Origin: Myxococcales bacterium
GTDB lineage: Bacteria > Myxococcota_A > Polyangia > Nannocystales > Nannocystaceae
NCBI GenBank assembly: GCA_020633335.1
Contig: JACKDU010000001.1
Location: 806,001-870,000 of the forward strand
Length of the DNA stretch: 64,000 nucleotides
Reading direction: 5' to 3'
The notes below the pieces were generated by a model. The model was not told the DNA's origin, ran no database searches, and saw only the letters and a list, made by a program, of their open reading frames with translations. The position numbers and the translations under genes are program-made. Shown here piece after piece: positions 39,569-48,374 of the stretch (within the stretch, counting starts at the first letter, position 1; each line of letters opens with the position of its first letter).

Positions 39569-41824
39569 ATGGCGACCCCGACCCAGCAGAGCGAGCGTCG
39601 GCCGGCGAGCGGTCGCTCCTCGAAGGCGGCGACGACCGTCCACGAGCAAGCCACCCCGGCGCGCTCGCTCGCCCCGAGCCGCGGCGGCTGCCCCTGCGGC
39701 GGCGGCTGCCCGCGCTGCGTCGCGGCGAGCGGGGTCGGGGCGCGGAGCGGGGGCGTGATCCCGGCGGGCGGCGGCCAGCCGCTCGAGGGCGGGCTCCGGG
39801 CCCGCTTTGAGGCGGCGCTCGCCGCCGATCTCGGCCAGGTCCGGATCCACACCGGCGCGCCGGCGGCGGCCTCGGCCGCGCGCCTCGGCGCCCGCGCCTT
39901 CTCCCTCGGTCACGACGTGGTCTTTGGGTCAGGTAACTACGCGCCAGCGACGACCCACGGGCAGTGGATCCTCGCCCACGAGCTCGCCCACGTCGCGCAG
40001 CTCCGCCCCGGGTCGGCGAGCGACGGGGTCGCCCGGGTCGAGGGGGACGCCCGCCGCTCGGCCTCGGCCGCGCTCCTAGGCCTCCCCGCGCGGCCGCGCC
40101 GGCGCCACGACGGCCGCCGGATCCACCGCTTCGGCGAGCCGGAAAACGTCCCCGACCTCACCTTCATCTCGACCCAGGGGAGCGCGGGCTTCCTCAACCA
40201 GGCGGTCGACTACCACAACGCCTGGGGGCTCGCGCCGATCCGGGTCGGGTCGGTCGAGGACATGGTGGGCCACCTCGCGCGCGGCCGCGGGGTGCTCGGG
40301 CGGGTCCGCCTGGTCACGCACGCCGCCAACCTCGGGGTCTTCCTCTCGCTCTTCCGCGGCCAGCCGCTGGTCTCGCTGACCGCGCCGCGCCTCAGCGCCT
40401 GGGCGACCAGCGACGTCGCTGGCCTCGCCAACGACCTCGGCTATCCCTTCGGACAGCTCAACGCCAACCAGACCACGACGATCCTCACCCACCTCCGGAC
40501 CAACCACCCGGCGGTCCTGGTCCCCTTCGGCCTCCAGGCCCACGGGACCCCGCTCGGGGCGCTCGCCGAGCTCTTCCAGCGGGCGACCGACCTCGAGCTC
40601 CTGACCCGCGCGCGGACGCCGGCCAACGCGGTCCACGTCGATCCGCTGATCACCGCGGCGGGGACGATCCTCGCCGACATCCGGACGCGGGTCGCGGCCC
40701 AGGGGCGGATCAACGCGGTCGCGGCCGCCGCCCTCGAGACCGCGATCCGCGGCGCCGGCTTCGTCCCGGTCGGCTTCGCGCCCTCGCCCCAGCAGGGCCG
40801 CACCCTCCGCGAGGCCAACCGCGCGGTCGCGGCTGGCTTTCGGGTCACCTTGAACCAGGTCCGCCAGCGCTTCGACGCGGCCTCGTGGATCGACATCCGC
40901 GGGTGCAACGCGGGCCAGAACGTGGCGAACCTGACGGCGGTCCAGGCCTTCTTCGGCCGGGCCGGCGCGCTCCCCCACGTCTCGGCCCCCGACTGGTTCC
41001 AGCAATTCCCGATCTTCGGCACCCACCCGCTGCGGAGCGACGCGTCGATCGACGCCGCCTACAACAACGCGCGGGTCTCGGCCGCGCTCACCCGCTGGTC
41101 GCTGATCACCGGGATCCACGCCGAGGTCGAGGCGCTCCGGCTCTTCTACGCGGCCGCGCTCCTCCGCCGCGAGCGCGCCCGCCTCGACGCCGCGGCTGCG
41201 CGTACGCCGACGCCGGGCCTCGGCGGCGGGCTCGGGCTCGGCGGCGGGCTCGGGCTCGGCGGGCGCGGCCCCTTCCCGGCGCTCAGCCTCGGCGGCGGCC
41301 TCCGCCTCTCCGCGCCCGCGCTGCCGCTGCCGCCGATCCCCCAGACCACGAGCCCGGCCGACCGGATCCTCGTCGACATGATCCTGGCGGCCGAGCTCGG
41401 CAGCCTCGGCGCCCTCAGCCTGCGGTCGGCGACGCTCCGCTCGCCACGCTTCCCGGTCACCCCAAACCTGACGCTCCGCGATCCGCTCGACGCGCTGATC
41501 CGCGAGGCCCTCCGCCTCCTCAACCTCCGCACCGGCGAGGCCCGCTACTACTTCCACTGCCCGCACGTCCTCCCGGTCTTCACGGGGGGCGCGGGCGCCT
41601 TCAGCTTCTACTACCTGAACGCGCTCCGCGAGCTCGCCTTCGATCGTTGGCTCGAGAGCCAGTGGACCAGCGCGGCGCCGGGCCTCGCGGCGATCAAGCG
41701 GCAGGCGGCGACGGCCGTCAACCCGCGGCGGATCCAGGCCCTGGTCCCGCAGCGGAACGGCGGGCTCGATCAAATGATCTTCCCGCCGGATCCCGCGTAC
41801 TGGGGGCACATCGTCCGGATCTAG
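39569..41824 (+). CDS. eCIS-core (DUF4157) protein with possible caspase-like region
   Basis: 751 residues from the ATG at 39569. A Cys cluster (GGCPCGGGCPRC, ~37-48) precedes the DUF4157 domain: PLEGGLRARFEAALAADLGQVRIHTG, ARAFSLGHDVVFGSGNYAP and LAHELAHVAQL with HELAH at 137-141. DUF4157 marks cargo of extracellular contractile injection systems and resembles a metallopeptidase fold. After a linker, VRLVTHAANLG (His251) and WIDIRGCNAG (Cys446) have the hydrophobic-strand-plus-His and -GC arrangement of clan CD (caspase-like) peptidases; the ~195-residue distance is long, so this is tentative. A Gly/Leu-repeat linker lies at ~549-570, then a C-terminal alpha-rich part. No contractile-system genes are in the window. 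Confidence 0.82.
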   Translation: MATPTQQSERRPASGRSSKAATTVHEQATPARSLAPSRGGCPCGGGCPRCVAASGVGARSGGVIPAGGGQPLEGGLRARFEAALAADLGQVRIHTGAPAAASAARLGARAFSLGHDVVFGSGNYAPATTHGQWILAHELAHVAQLRPGSASDGVARVEGDARRSASAALLGLPARPRRRHDGRRIHRFGEPENVPDLTFISTQGSAGFLNQAVDYHNAWGLAPIRVGSVEDMVGHLARGRGVLGRVRLVTHAANLGVFLSLFRGQPLVSLTAPRLSAWATSDVAGLANDLGYPFGQLNANQTTTILTHLRTNHPAVLVPFGLQAHGTPLGALAELFQRATDLELLTRARTPANAVHVDPLITAAGTILADIRTRVAAQGRINAVAAAALETAIRGAGFVPVGFAPSPQQGRTLREANRAVAAGFRVTLNQVRQRFDAASWIDIRGCNAGQNVANLTAVQAFFGRAGALPHVSAPDWFQQFPIFGTHPLRSDASIDAAYNNARVSAALTRWSLITGIHAEVEALRLFYAAALLRRERARLDAAAARTPTPGLGGGLGLGGGLGLGGRGPFPALSLGGGLRLSAPALPLPPIPQTTSPADRILVDMILAAELGSLGALSLRSATLRSPRFPVTPNLTLRDPLDALIREALRLLNLRTGEARYYFHCPHVLPVFTGGAGAFSFYYLNALRELAFDRWLESQWTSAAPGLAAIKRQAATAVNPRRIQALVPQRNGGLDQMIFPPDPAYWGHIVRI

Positions 41825-41876
41825 CGCCTGGCGATCGTCGGGGAACCAAGAGGGCGCCGCCGCGTGGAACGCCTCG

Positions 41877-43367
41877 GTGCGGTCGCGGCAGATCCAGCGA
41901 TGGGGGAGGGCGATCGTCCTCTGCGGGTGGGCGTGGACGTCGGCGGCCTCGGCTGCGACCGCCGTCGCCCCGTCGACGGACGCGCGCGAGGAGGCCCGGG
42001 GTCTCCTGAGCGCGTCGTCGATCGAGGTGTTGGTCGCCGCGTCATCGCGCCCCGATCGCTTCGCCGAGGCGGCCAGCCTCGCGGAGCGCGAGGTCGAGCG
42101 CGTCGGCGCCGGTCCGGAGGCCAGGGCGCTCCTCGAGCGGGCGCTCCTCCTGCGGCTCGGGCTCGGCGACGCGGACGCGGCCCGTCGCGACGTCGACCTC
42201 GCGTGGGCGCTCTTCGGGAGCGACGAGCCCGCTTGGGTCGCCGGCCTCGCCTGGGCCCTGCGCGAGCTGGCGACGACCGAGGAGGCCCGCCTTCGCCACG
42301 CCGAGGACTACCTCCGGCACTTCGGCGACGAGGGCGGCGTCGATCGGCGCCTGGTCGCCGAGGTCACGGTCGCGGATGATCGCTGGCGGCGCTCGTGTCG
42401 TCGCGGCGACACCCTCGGGCTCTGCGTCGCGGCGGCGGCGAGCGGCGGCGAGCGCTGCGGGCCCGCGTCCGCGCGGCCGGTGAAGCGCGAGCGGCGGCTC
42501 GCCGCCGACGCGCTCGCGCGCTACGAGCGTGTCCGTCGCTTCCGCTGGGAGTCGTCGCCGCGGGCCGAGGAGCGCCTCCTCGACGCGATCCCGGAGCCGG
42601 AGGCGAGGCGACGAGCGGAGCTCCGCGACGCCCTCGAGCGGGCCGAGCTCGCGCTCCTCGACGCGCGCTTCGAGGCGCTCCTGGCGATCGCGCTGCCGAC
42701 CGACCTCGACTTCTACGCGGATCCAGAGCCCTGCGAGCGGGCTCACGTGACCTGCCGACCGGCGCAGGCGAAGCCCCGAGACCCGGCGCTCCCCGAGTGG
42801 GCGCAGGTGGAGCGCCGCGCGATCGATCCGGCCGCGTGTACGCGTGAGCGCGCGCGCTGTCGCCGGCGCTGGGAGGAGGCCGAGGACTCGCGGGTTCGCC
42901 TTCGACGGGCCCTCAAGGAGATCGACGCCCAGAGCGTGACGCTCTATCAGGGCTACCGCGCGCTGATCGCCCGCAAGGCGAGCCCCCGCGGGATGATTCA
43001 GGCGGTGCTCCGTCGCGGCCAGCTCCTCCTTCATGTCAGCGCGCTCCTCGGCGGCGCCGCGCTACCCCGCGGCCTCCGCCTCAACCCCGAGGCGCGTGAG
43101 GCCCACTGCAAGGTGATGGCGGACGCGGGCGCCCCCTATCGCGCGGCCGCGGTCGAGGCCCTCGTCGAGTGCGTCATCCGCTCGAGCGTCCTCGGGTGCT
43201 GGACCGACGCGAGCGACGGCTGCGAGGACGCGCTCGCGCGCCTCGAGCCAAGCCGCTATCCGGCGCTCCGCGAATTCGTCGGCGCTCCGTCGCCCGCCGA
43301 CGACGAGGTCGTGGCGCCGCGCGCCGTCGGTGTGCAGCTCGCTACGCCCGCCGCGACCCCGCGCTAG
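41877..43367 (+). CDS. Exported helical protein of unknown function
   Basis: GTG at 41877 gives 496 residues with a signal peptide (QRWGRAIVLCGWAWTSAASAATA). The mature protein is almost all helical and rich in Arg/Glu/Ala, with TPR-like spacing between residues ~40 and 150 and eight or more Cys spread through the rest (SCRRGDTLGLC, PCERAHVTC, ACTRERARC, ECVIRSSVLGC, DGCED). The Cys pairs suggest disulfides in the periplasm. No family recognised. Confidence 0.75.
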   Translation: MRSRQIQRWGRAIVLCGWAWTSAASAATAVAPSTDAREEARGLLSASSIEVLVAASSRPDRFAEAASLAEREVERVGAGPEARALLERALLLRLGLGDADAARRDVDLAWALFGSDEPAWVAGLAWALRELATTEEARLRHAEDYLRHFGDEGGVDRRLVAEVTVADDRWRRSCRRGDTLGLCVAAAASGGERCGPASARPVKRERRLAADALARYERVRRFRWESSPRAEERLLDAIPEPEARRRAELRDALERAELALLDARFEALLAIALPTDLDFYADPEPCERAHVTCRPAQAKPRDPALPEWAQVERRAIDPAACTRERARCRRRWEEAEDSRVRLRRALKEIDAQSVTLYQGYRALIARKASPRGMIQAVLRRGQLLLHVSALLGGAALPRGLRLNPEAREAHCKVMADAGAPYRAAAVEALVECVIRSSVLGCWTDASDGCEDALARLEPSRYPALREFVGAPSPADDEVVAPRAVGVQLATPAATPR

Positions 43368-43412
43368 CGCGGCGCAGCCTGGTCACAAGGTCAGGTGCAG
43401 GCGCTGGCGGCC

Positions 43413-44069
43413 TCAGCCGGCGCGCTTTGGCGCGCGCGGCCCCGCCAGCGGCCCGCGCCAGAGCGCGAAGATCGCCCGCGCCAGGGCCTCGGCGCCTTCG
43501 GGGCCGCTCGCCTCCCCGGCCGGGATCCGGCCGTCGAGGAGGAGCATCGCCAGGCCGTGGGGCAGGGACCAGGCGGCGGCCGCCGCCAGCGGGCCGTCGA
43601 CGCCGGGGCCGACGGCGGCCGACGCCGTGGCGACGAGGAGGTCGAAGGCGCCGCCGTCGACGGCCGCGTCCTCGCCCGCGTCGGCCTCGCCCGCGTCGGC
43701 CTCGCCCGCGTCGCTCCATTCGCCGGTGAACATCAGGCGGAAGACCACGGGGTGCTCGATCGCGAAGCGGACGTAGGCGATCCCGTAGGCGTCGAGGCGA
43801 TCGCGGGGATCGTCGACCCCCTCCATCGCCGCCGCGCCGACGGCCGCGAGCTCCTCGAAGCCCTGGCGGGCGATCGCCGCGAGGAGGGCGCGCTTGTCGG
43901 CGAAGTGGCGGTAGGGCGCGGCGTGGGAGACCCCGGCCCGCCGGGCGCACTCGCGGAGGCTGAGCCCGGAGACCCCGTGCTCGCCGAGGAGGTCGATCGC
44001 CGCGGCGATCAGCGTCGAGCGCAACTGCCCGTGGTGATAGCTCCGCTTGACGCTCCGCCGGGCGGCCAT
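43413..44069 (-). CDS. TetR family transcriptional regulator
   Basis: The ATG at 44069 (MAARRSVKRSYHHGQLR) is chosen over upstream starts because it is where TetR proteins of this type begin; the operators lie just upstream. 218 residues. The HTH is LIAAAIDLLGEHGVSGLSLRECARRAGVSHAAPYRHFADKRALLAAIA. The ligand-binding half contains a DAGEADAGEADAGED insertion encoded by a 15-base triplication. Two 21-base GATGTTG-N7-CAACATC operators lie in the divergent region shared with the DUF4188 gene, so it probably represses itself and that gene. Confidence 0.92.
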   Translation of the reverse strand: MAARRSVKRSYHHGQLRSTLIAAAIDLLGEHGVSGLSLRECARRAGVSHAAPYRHFADKRALLAAIARQGFEELAAVGAAAMEGVDDPRDRLDAYGIAYVRFAIEHPVVFRLMFTGEWSDAGEADAGEADAGEDAAVDGGAFDLLVATASAAVGPGVDGPLAAAAAWSLPHGLAMLLLDGRIPAGEASGPEGAEALARAIFALWRGPLAGPRAPKRAG

Positions 44070-44087
44070 GACGAGATTGTCGATCAA

Positions 44088-44108
44088 GATGTTGACGATG
44101 GCAACATC
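44088..44108. promoter_or_regulatory. TetR operator 1
   Basis: GATGTTG (44088-44094), 7-base spacer, CAACATC (44102-44108): a perfect 7-7-7 inverted repeat in the divergent regulator/DUF4188 region. Confidence 0.8.
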
Positions 44109-44120
44109 GTCTGTCAGGCT

Positions 44121-44141
44121 GATGTTGTCAGCGTCAACATC
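44121..44141. promoter_or_regulatory. TetR operator 2
   Basis: A second GATGTTG-N7-CAACATC with the same 21-base geometry, its centre 33 bases (about three helical turns) from operator 1. It lies 29 bases before the DUF4188 start. Confidence 0.8.
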
Positions 44142-44169
44142 GTCACCATCGAGCCGAGAGAGCGCCATC

Positions 44170-44664
44170 ATGTCGATCCATCACCAGCGTCTCACCGTCG
44201 CCCGCGAGCAGGGCTTCGTCGTCTTCCTCATCGGCGCCCGCGTCAACCGCTGGTGGCTCCTGCCGGTGATCTGGGGGGTGGTCCGGGCGATGCGGCGGAT
44301 GATGAAGGAGCTGAGCGCCGACCCGAGCTCCGGCCTCCTCTCCCACGAGTCCTACGGCGGTCGGACCACGCTGATGGTCCAGTACTGGCGATCGAAGGAG
44401 GATCTCCTCCGCTACGCGCGGGCGAAGGAGCGGGCCCACGCGCCGGCCTGGCGCCGCTGGATCCGCGAGTGGGGCGAGGGCGCGGTCGGCATCTGGCACG
44501 AGACCTACGTCGTCGAGCCCGGCACCTACGAGTGCGTCTACGATCACATGCCGCCCTTCGGCCTCGGCAAGGTCGGCCCGCTGGTCCCCGCCGAGGGGCC
44601 GCTCCACAGCGCCGCTGGCCGCCTCGCCGCGGGCGCGAGGCGCCGCGACGAGCGAGCCGCCTGA
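44170..44664 (+). CDS. DUF4188 domain protein
   Basis: ATG at 44170; 164 residues. DUF4188 features are visible: FVVFLIGARVNRWWLLPVIWGVVRAMRRMMKEL near the N-terminus, TTLMVQYWRSKEDLLRYARAKERAHAPAWRRW and VGIWHETYVVEPGTYECVYDHMPPFGLGKVG. The family has a dimeric alpha/beta barrel-like fold similar to small heme-free monooxygenases. It is divergent from and probably repressed by the TetR protein, which suggests it handles the TetR ligand. Confidence 0.88.
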   Translation: MSIHHQRLTVAREQGFVVFLIGARVNRWWLLPVIWGVVRAMRRMMKELSADPSSGLLSHESYGGRTTLMVQYWRSKEDLLRYARAKERAHAPAWRRWIREWGEGAVGIWHETYVVEPGTYECVYDHMPPFGLGKVGPLVPAEGPLHSAAGRLAAGARRRDERAA

Positions 44665-44691
44665 GCGCTGCGCCGCCCGCCGGCGGTCGGC

Positions 44692-45507
44692 TCAGAGCCC
44701 CATGCGTCGGCGGAGGCGATCGACCAGGCGGTTGGTCAGCTCGGGGACCAGGCGCTTGGCGTAGTCGGTCACGTAGGTCTCGGGGCCGACCAGCATCCGC
44801 GCCTTGTCGCGCTCGATCGCCTCGACGATCCGGCGGCCGACCAGCTCCGGCGGCCACCCGGTCTTCTCGAAGGAGCGGATCACCTTGGCCTTCTGGCCGG
44901 AGGCGGTCTCGGTGAAGCGCGAGCTCTTGACGATGTTGGTGTTGATCCCGCCCGGGTGGACCGAGGTCACGCCGATCCCGTAGGGCCGCAGCTCGGTCCG
45001 TAGCGACTCCGAGAAGCCGCGGACCGCGAACTTCGAGGCCGCGTAGGACGACTGGGTCGGCAGGCCGATGAGCCCGAAGAGGCTCGAGATGTTGACGATG
45101 TGGCCCTCGCCCGCCGCCTTGATGTGGGGGAGGAAGAACTTGCAGCCGTAGACCACGCCCCAGAAGTTGACCCCCATGAGCCACTCGAAGTCCTCGAGCG
45201 AGTGGTCCTCGAAGGGGGCGGTGACCGAGACGCCGGCGTTGTTGACGACGACGTGGATCCGGCCGTGGCTCTCGAGCACGTCGGCGGCGAAGGCCTCCAT
45301 CGCCTCGCGCGCGGAGACGTCGACCCGGTGGGTGGTCGCCCGGCGGCCGGCGGCCTCGACCAGGCGCGCGGTCTCGCGGAGGCCGACCTCGTCGACGTCG
45401 GCGAGGGCGAGGTCGGCCCCCCGCTCGGCGAGGGCGACGGCGGTGGCCCGACCGATCCCGCTGGCGGAGCCGGTGACGACAGCGACTCGATCCCGGAGGT
45501 TGCGCAT
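44692..45507 (-). CDS. Short-chain dehydrogenase/reductase
   Basis: 271 residues with TGSASGIGR (cofactor), NNAGV, ISSLFG, YAASK (catalytic Tyr and Lys) and VHPGGINTNI. The basic and acidic residues after strand 2 (LADVDE) suggest NAD(H). The substrate is unknown. The ATG at 45507 is 8 bases from a TATGCT box. It converges on the DUF4188 gene with 27 bases between, and may belong to the same detoxification locus. Confidence 0.9.
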   Translation of the reverse strand: MRNLRDRVAVVTGSASGIGRATAVALAERGADLALADVDEVGLRETARLVEAAGRRATTHRVDVSAREAMEAFAADVLESHGRIHVVVNNAGVSVTAPFEDHSLEDFEWLMGVNFWGVVYGCKFFLPHIKAAGEGHIVNISSLFGLIGLPTQSSYAASKFAVRGFSESLRTELRPYGIGVTSVHPGGINTNIVKSSRFTETASGQKAKVIRSFEKTGWPPELVGRRIVEAIERDKARMLVGPETYVTDYAKRLVPELTNRLVDRLRRRMGL

Positions 45508-45515
45508 GGGCCCGG

Positions 45516-45521
45516 AGCATA
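45516..45521 (-). promoter_or_regulatory. -10-like TATGCT box, 8 bases before the SDR start
   Basis: TANNNT match on the minus strand, 8 bases from the ATG at 45507. Confidence 0.45.
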
Positions 45522-45621
45522 CGCGCTTTCACCGGGCCTGGGGCGCGGATGGGCGCGCGTTGGCCGCGGCGCGGGTGCGCGCAGAATTTGGCCGTGCTCG
45601 CCGCTGCCAGGGCCGCTGGCA

Positions 45622-45627
45622 TAAGCT
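45622..45627 (+). promoter_or_regulatory. -10-like TAAGCT box, 6 bases before the STAND-like gene
   Basis: GGCATAAGCT followed by TGGGTC and the ATG at 45634. Confidence 0.45.
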
Positions 45628-45633
45628 TGGGTC

Positions 45634-47382
45634 ATGAGTCATCCGACGAGCGAAGGGATCTGGGAGCGTATTCGGGGAGGCCGCCACGGCGCCCTGGTGG
45701 GGCTCGCCATGCCCGCGGTCCCCGGCGACATCCGGGCGATCCGGGTGAGCTGCGACGTCCCGCCCTCGACCTTCGGCCCGCTCCTCGAGGCCCGCCGGCG
45801 GATCGAGGCGGTGCTCGGCGAGGACGTGCCGCTGGTCTCGCAGGCCCGCGAGCGGGTGGTCAGCGGGCTCCGCCGCCACCTCTTCGGCGAGCTCCCGCAG
45901 ACCGGCACGGACGCGGTCCTGGTCGAGGTCGCCAATCGCCTCGCCCAGCAGTGCGACCGGAATTCGGTGCTGATCTTCGATGTCGTCGAGGCGGCCGACG
46001 AGGCGACGCTGGCGACCCTCCGTGAGCTCCTCCTCCGCCCCCACTGGCTCCGCCTGCCGATGCTCCTGGTCTTTCGGACACGTCATCCGACCGGCCTGGC
46101 GGGCGCGCTCCTCGACACCCTCCTGCGGGTCGAGGGCTTCGCCGCGGTGATCCAGGCCCGCGAGGAGCGGACCGAGGTCGCGCGGGTGAGCTGGCAGGGG
46201 CTCCGGCCCGAGATCATCGAGGTGCTCCGGGCCGGCGCGGTGATCGGCGCCGGCTTCGAGGTCGAGTTGGTCGCTCGCCTCCTCGAGATCTCGCCGCTCG
46301 AGGTGCTCCTCCGGCTCCAGGCCGCGGCCGACACCGGCGCCCCCATCGAGGATCGCGGGGAGGGGCGGATCCACCTCAGCGAGGCGTGGATCCGCGGCCT
46401 CCGCGACGGGATCCTGCCCTCGCTCGCCCGCCTCTGGCACCACCGCCTCGGGGCGCTCCTGGCCGGGGGCGAGGGCGAGGACGAGGGCGAGCGGGTGAGC
46501 GACGCGATGGAGGCGGCGGCGGGGCTCGTCGGTGGACCTGCCGATCGCGAGCTCCTCGCCGAGGTCCGGGCCGAGGCGGCGGCGGTCGACGCTCGCGACG
46601 AGGCCCGGACCGAGCCGCGGGCGCCCGACACGGTGGTCAGCGCCCCGCGCCGGCCGAGCCTCCTCGAGGAGGTTCCGGCGCCGCGCGGGAGCGACGCGGA
46701 GGCGGCGACGGAGGTCGCGGCGGCCAGCGAGGCGGCGGCCGAGGCGATGGCGGAGGAGGCCGCGCCCGCGGAGGCGGCGAGTGTGACGGACCAGGAGGTC
46801 CAGGAGGTCCAGGAGGAGGCCCCGGCCGCGGCGGTCGTCGAGGAGGCGCAGAGGGAGGGAAGCGGCCCGCGGCCGTCGGCGTCGGCGCGCGAGGGAAGCG
46901 GCCCGCGGCCGTCGGCGTCGGCGCGCGAGGGAAGCGGCCCGCGGCCGTCGGCGTCGGTGCGCGAGGGAAGCGGCCCGCGGCCGTCGGCGTCGGCGCGCGA
47001 GGGCAGCGGCCCGCGGCCGGCGGCGTCCATGCAGGAGGCCCCGGAGCCGGCGGCGCCGAGGCCGCCGAGCCCCGAGGCAGGCGCGCGCGGCCGATCACGG
47101 CTCGCGTCGCCATCGGCGGCCCCGCGATCCCGCGCGCGCGGCCGCCCACCTCCGGGAGGCCGGCGATCGCGACGCGGCGGCCGAGCGCTTCCTCGAGGCC
47201 GCCCAGGAGGCGGCGAGCGCCGGCGCCGAGGGCCAGGCGCTCGCCCACGCCCGCCGCGCGCTCGCCCTCCTCGAGGGGCAGCCGAGCTCGCCGCGGCGCC
47301 GTCAGATGCGCCTCGGGGCGCTCCTCGAGGTCGCGCGGATCCAGTGGCGGAGCGCCGGCGATCACCCATCCCTGTCCCTTGA
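45634..47382 (+). CDS. Degenerate STAND/AAA-like protein, N-terminal part (reading frame breaks near 47.1 kb)
   Basis: Residues ~1-300 look like a STAND NTPase module: SVLIFDVVEAADEATLATLRELLLRP resembles Walker B and its helix, PMLLVFRTRHP the sensor strand, and AGAVIGAGFEVELVARLLEISPLEVLLRLQAAADTG the winged-helix region. No GxxxxGK[ST] P-loop is present, so ATP binding looks lost. A disordered Ala/Glu region and five copies of EGSGPRPSASAR follow. After about 47085 this frame becomes Arg/Pro shadow (to the stop at 47382), while the +1 frame carries TPR sequence into the next entry. I read the two as one gene of about 870 residues split by a frameshift or sequence error. Confidence 0.65.
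   Translation: MSHPTSEGIWERIRGGRHGALVGLAMPAVPGDIRAIRVSCDVPPSTFGPLLEARRRIEAVLGEDVPLVSQARERVVSGLRRHLFGELPQTGTDAVLVEVANRLAQQCDRNSVLIFDVVEAADEATLATLRELLLRPHWLRLPMLLVFRTRHPTGLAGALLDTLLRVEGFAAVIQAREERTEVARVSWQGLRPEIIEVLRAGAVIGAGFEVELVARLLEISPLEVLLRLQAAADTGAPIEDRGEGRIHLSEAWIRGLRDGILPSLARLWHHRLGALLAGGEGEDEGERVSDAMEAAAGLVGGPADRELLAEVRAEAAAVDARDEARTEPRAPDTVVSAPRRPSLLEEVPAPRGSDAEAATEVAAASEAAAEAMAEEAAPAEAASVTDQEVQEVQEEAPAAAVVEEAQREGSGPRPSASAREGSGPRPSASAREGSGPRPSASVREGSGPRPSASAREGSGPRPAASMQEAPEPAAPRPPSPEAGARGRSRLASPSAAPRSRARGRPPPGGRRSRRGGRALPRGRPGGGERRRRGPGARPRPPRARPPRGAAELAAAPSDAPRGAPRGRADPVAERRRSPIPVP
46855..47034 (+). repeat. Five tandem copies of a 36-base coding repeat
   Basis: Units begin at 46855, 46891, 46927, 46963 and 46999; each encodes EGSGPRPSASAR or a close variant. 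The last copy has diverged. Near-identical DNA suggests recent expansion. Confidence 0.9.
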
Positions 47383-48253
47383 GACAGCGATGGCGACGGC
47401 CGAGGCGGCCCGCGAGCTCCTCACCGACGACGACCCTCCCGAGCTCCGGGCGCAGGTCGCCCAGGTCCTCGCCGGGATCGGCTACGACCGCGGCGACCTC
47501 CGCTCGCTCGAGCAGGCGCTCGCGGCCCTGACCTCGGCGAGCCGGGCGCTCATGGCCGCCGGCGATCCCCTCGGGGCGGCGAGCCTCCTCAACGACCAGG
47601 CGGCGATCTACATCCGCCTCGGCGATCCGGTGCAGGCGCTCCACCTCCTCGGCGAGTCGCGCAAGGTCTTCGAGGCCCGCGGCGAGGACGAGCCCCTGGC
47701 GATCGTCGAGCTCGCCGAGACCCACCACCTCTACGCGAGGGTGCCGCTCCACGCCCGGGTCCAGGCGGGCCGCGAGCGCGACGCCCTCCTCATGGGCCTC
47801 GACCACGCGCTGATCGCCGAGAAGCTCTACACCCGACTCGACGACCGCCGCGAGCGCGCGCGGGTCTGGGAGACGATGGGCCGCCTCGAGCTCCGCCGGG
47901 GCCAGCGCGAGCGGGCGGCCCAGCGCCTCAGCGCCGCCCTCGAGGCCCAGCAGGCGCTCGGCGACGCGCTCGGGCTCGCCCGCACCAGCGCCGCGCTGGC
48001 CGAGCTCCTCGCCGCCCAGGGCCGCCTCGACGGCGCGCTCCGCCTCCTCGCGGCGTCGATCGCCGTCAACCGCGAGAAGGGCTCGCACGTCGGCCTCGCC
48101 TACAACCGCCGGGCGCTCGCCGGCATCGCGCCGCTGGTCCCCGAGGAGGCGCGCCCGCTGGTCAGCGCGGTCGAGCGCGAGCTCCGGGCGGCGGAGAAGC
48201 TCCTCGGCCGCCGGCCGCTGCCGCCCGGGCTCGAGGTCGGCTCCGAGGGCTAG
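47306..48253 (+). CDS. TPR protein, C-terminal part of the split STAND-like gene
   Basis: The first ATG in this frame is at 47306 but coding character clearly extends upstream to about 47126 (DPARAAAHLREAGDRDAAAERFLEAAQ). 315 residues from the ATG. Repeated helical pairs typical of TPR are visible: LLNDQAAIYIRLGDPVQALHLLGES, ARVWETMGRLELRRGQRERAAQRLSAAL, ARTSAALAELLAAQGRLDGALRLLAAS. This is the usual C-terminal part of STAND proteins. No ribosome site precedes 47306, supporting the split-gene reading. Confidence 0.65.
   Translation: MRLGALLEVARIQWRSAGDHPSLSLETAMATAEAARELLTDDDPPELRAQVAQVLAGIGYDRGDLRSLEQALAALTSASRALMAAGDPLGAASLLNDQAAIYIRLGDPVQALHLLGESRKVFEARGEDEPLAIVELAETHHLYARVPLHARVQAGRERDALLMGLDHALIAEKLYTRLDDRRERARVWETMGRLELRRGQRERAAQRLSAALEAQQALGDALGLARTSAALAELLAAQGRLDGALRLLAASIAVNREKGSHVGLAYNRRALAGIAPLVPEEARPLVSAVERELRAAEKLLGRRPLPPGLEVGSEG
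47373..47386. repeat. Dispersed palindrome TGTCY-N4-RGACA, copy 4
   Basis: TGTCCCTTGAGACA inside the TPR coding region; the only copy within a gene body. Confidence 0.5.
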
Positions 48254-48314
48254 GCCCGCGGCGGGAGCCCGCGTCGAGCTCTGCCACGGCCTCCTGGACG
48301 TGGCGACTCGTCCA

Positions 48315-48328
48315 TGTCTCAAGAGATA
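48315..48328. repeat. Dispersed palindrome, copy 5 (one mismatch)
   Basis: TGTCTCAAGAGATA; the last arm has GATA for GACA. It lies between the TPR gene and the truncated vWA gene. Confidence 0.4.
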
Positions 48329-48374
48329 TCTTCATGAGGTCGCGGACGAGGCCGCGCGGTCGGCCTCCGCGACC

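Noticed and set aside
46855..47034. CRISPR-like array
   Set aside because: The 36-base units are directly tandem without spacers and lie in frame inside a gene.
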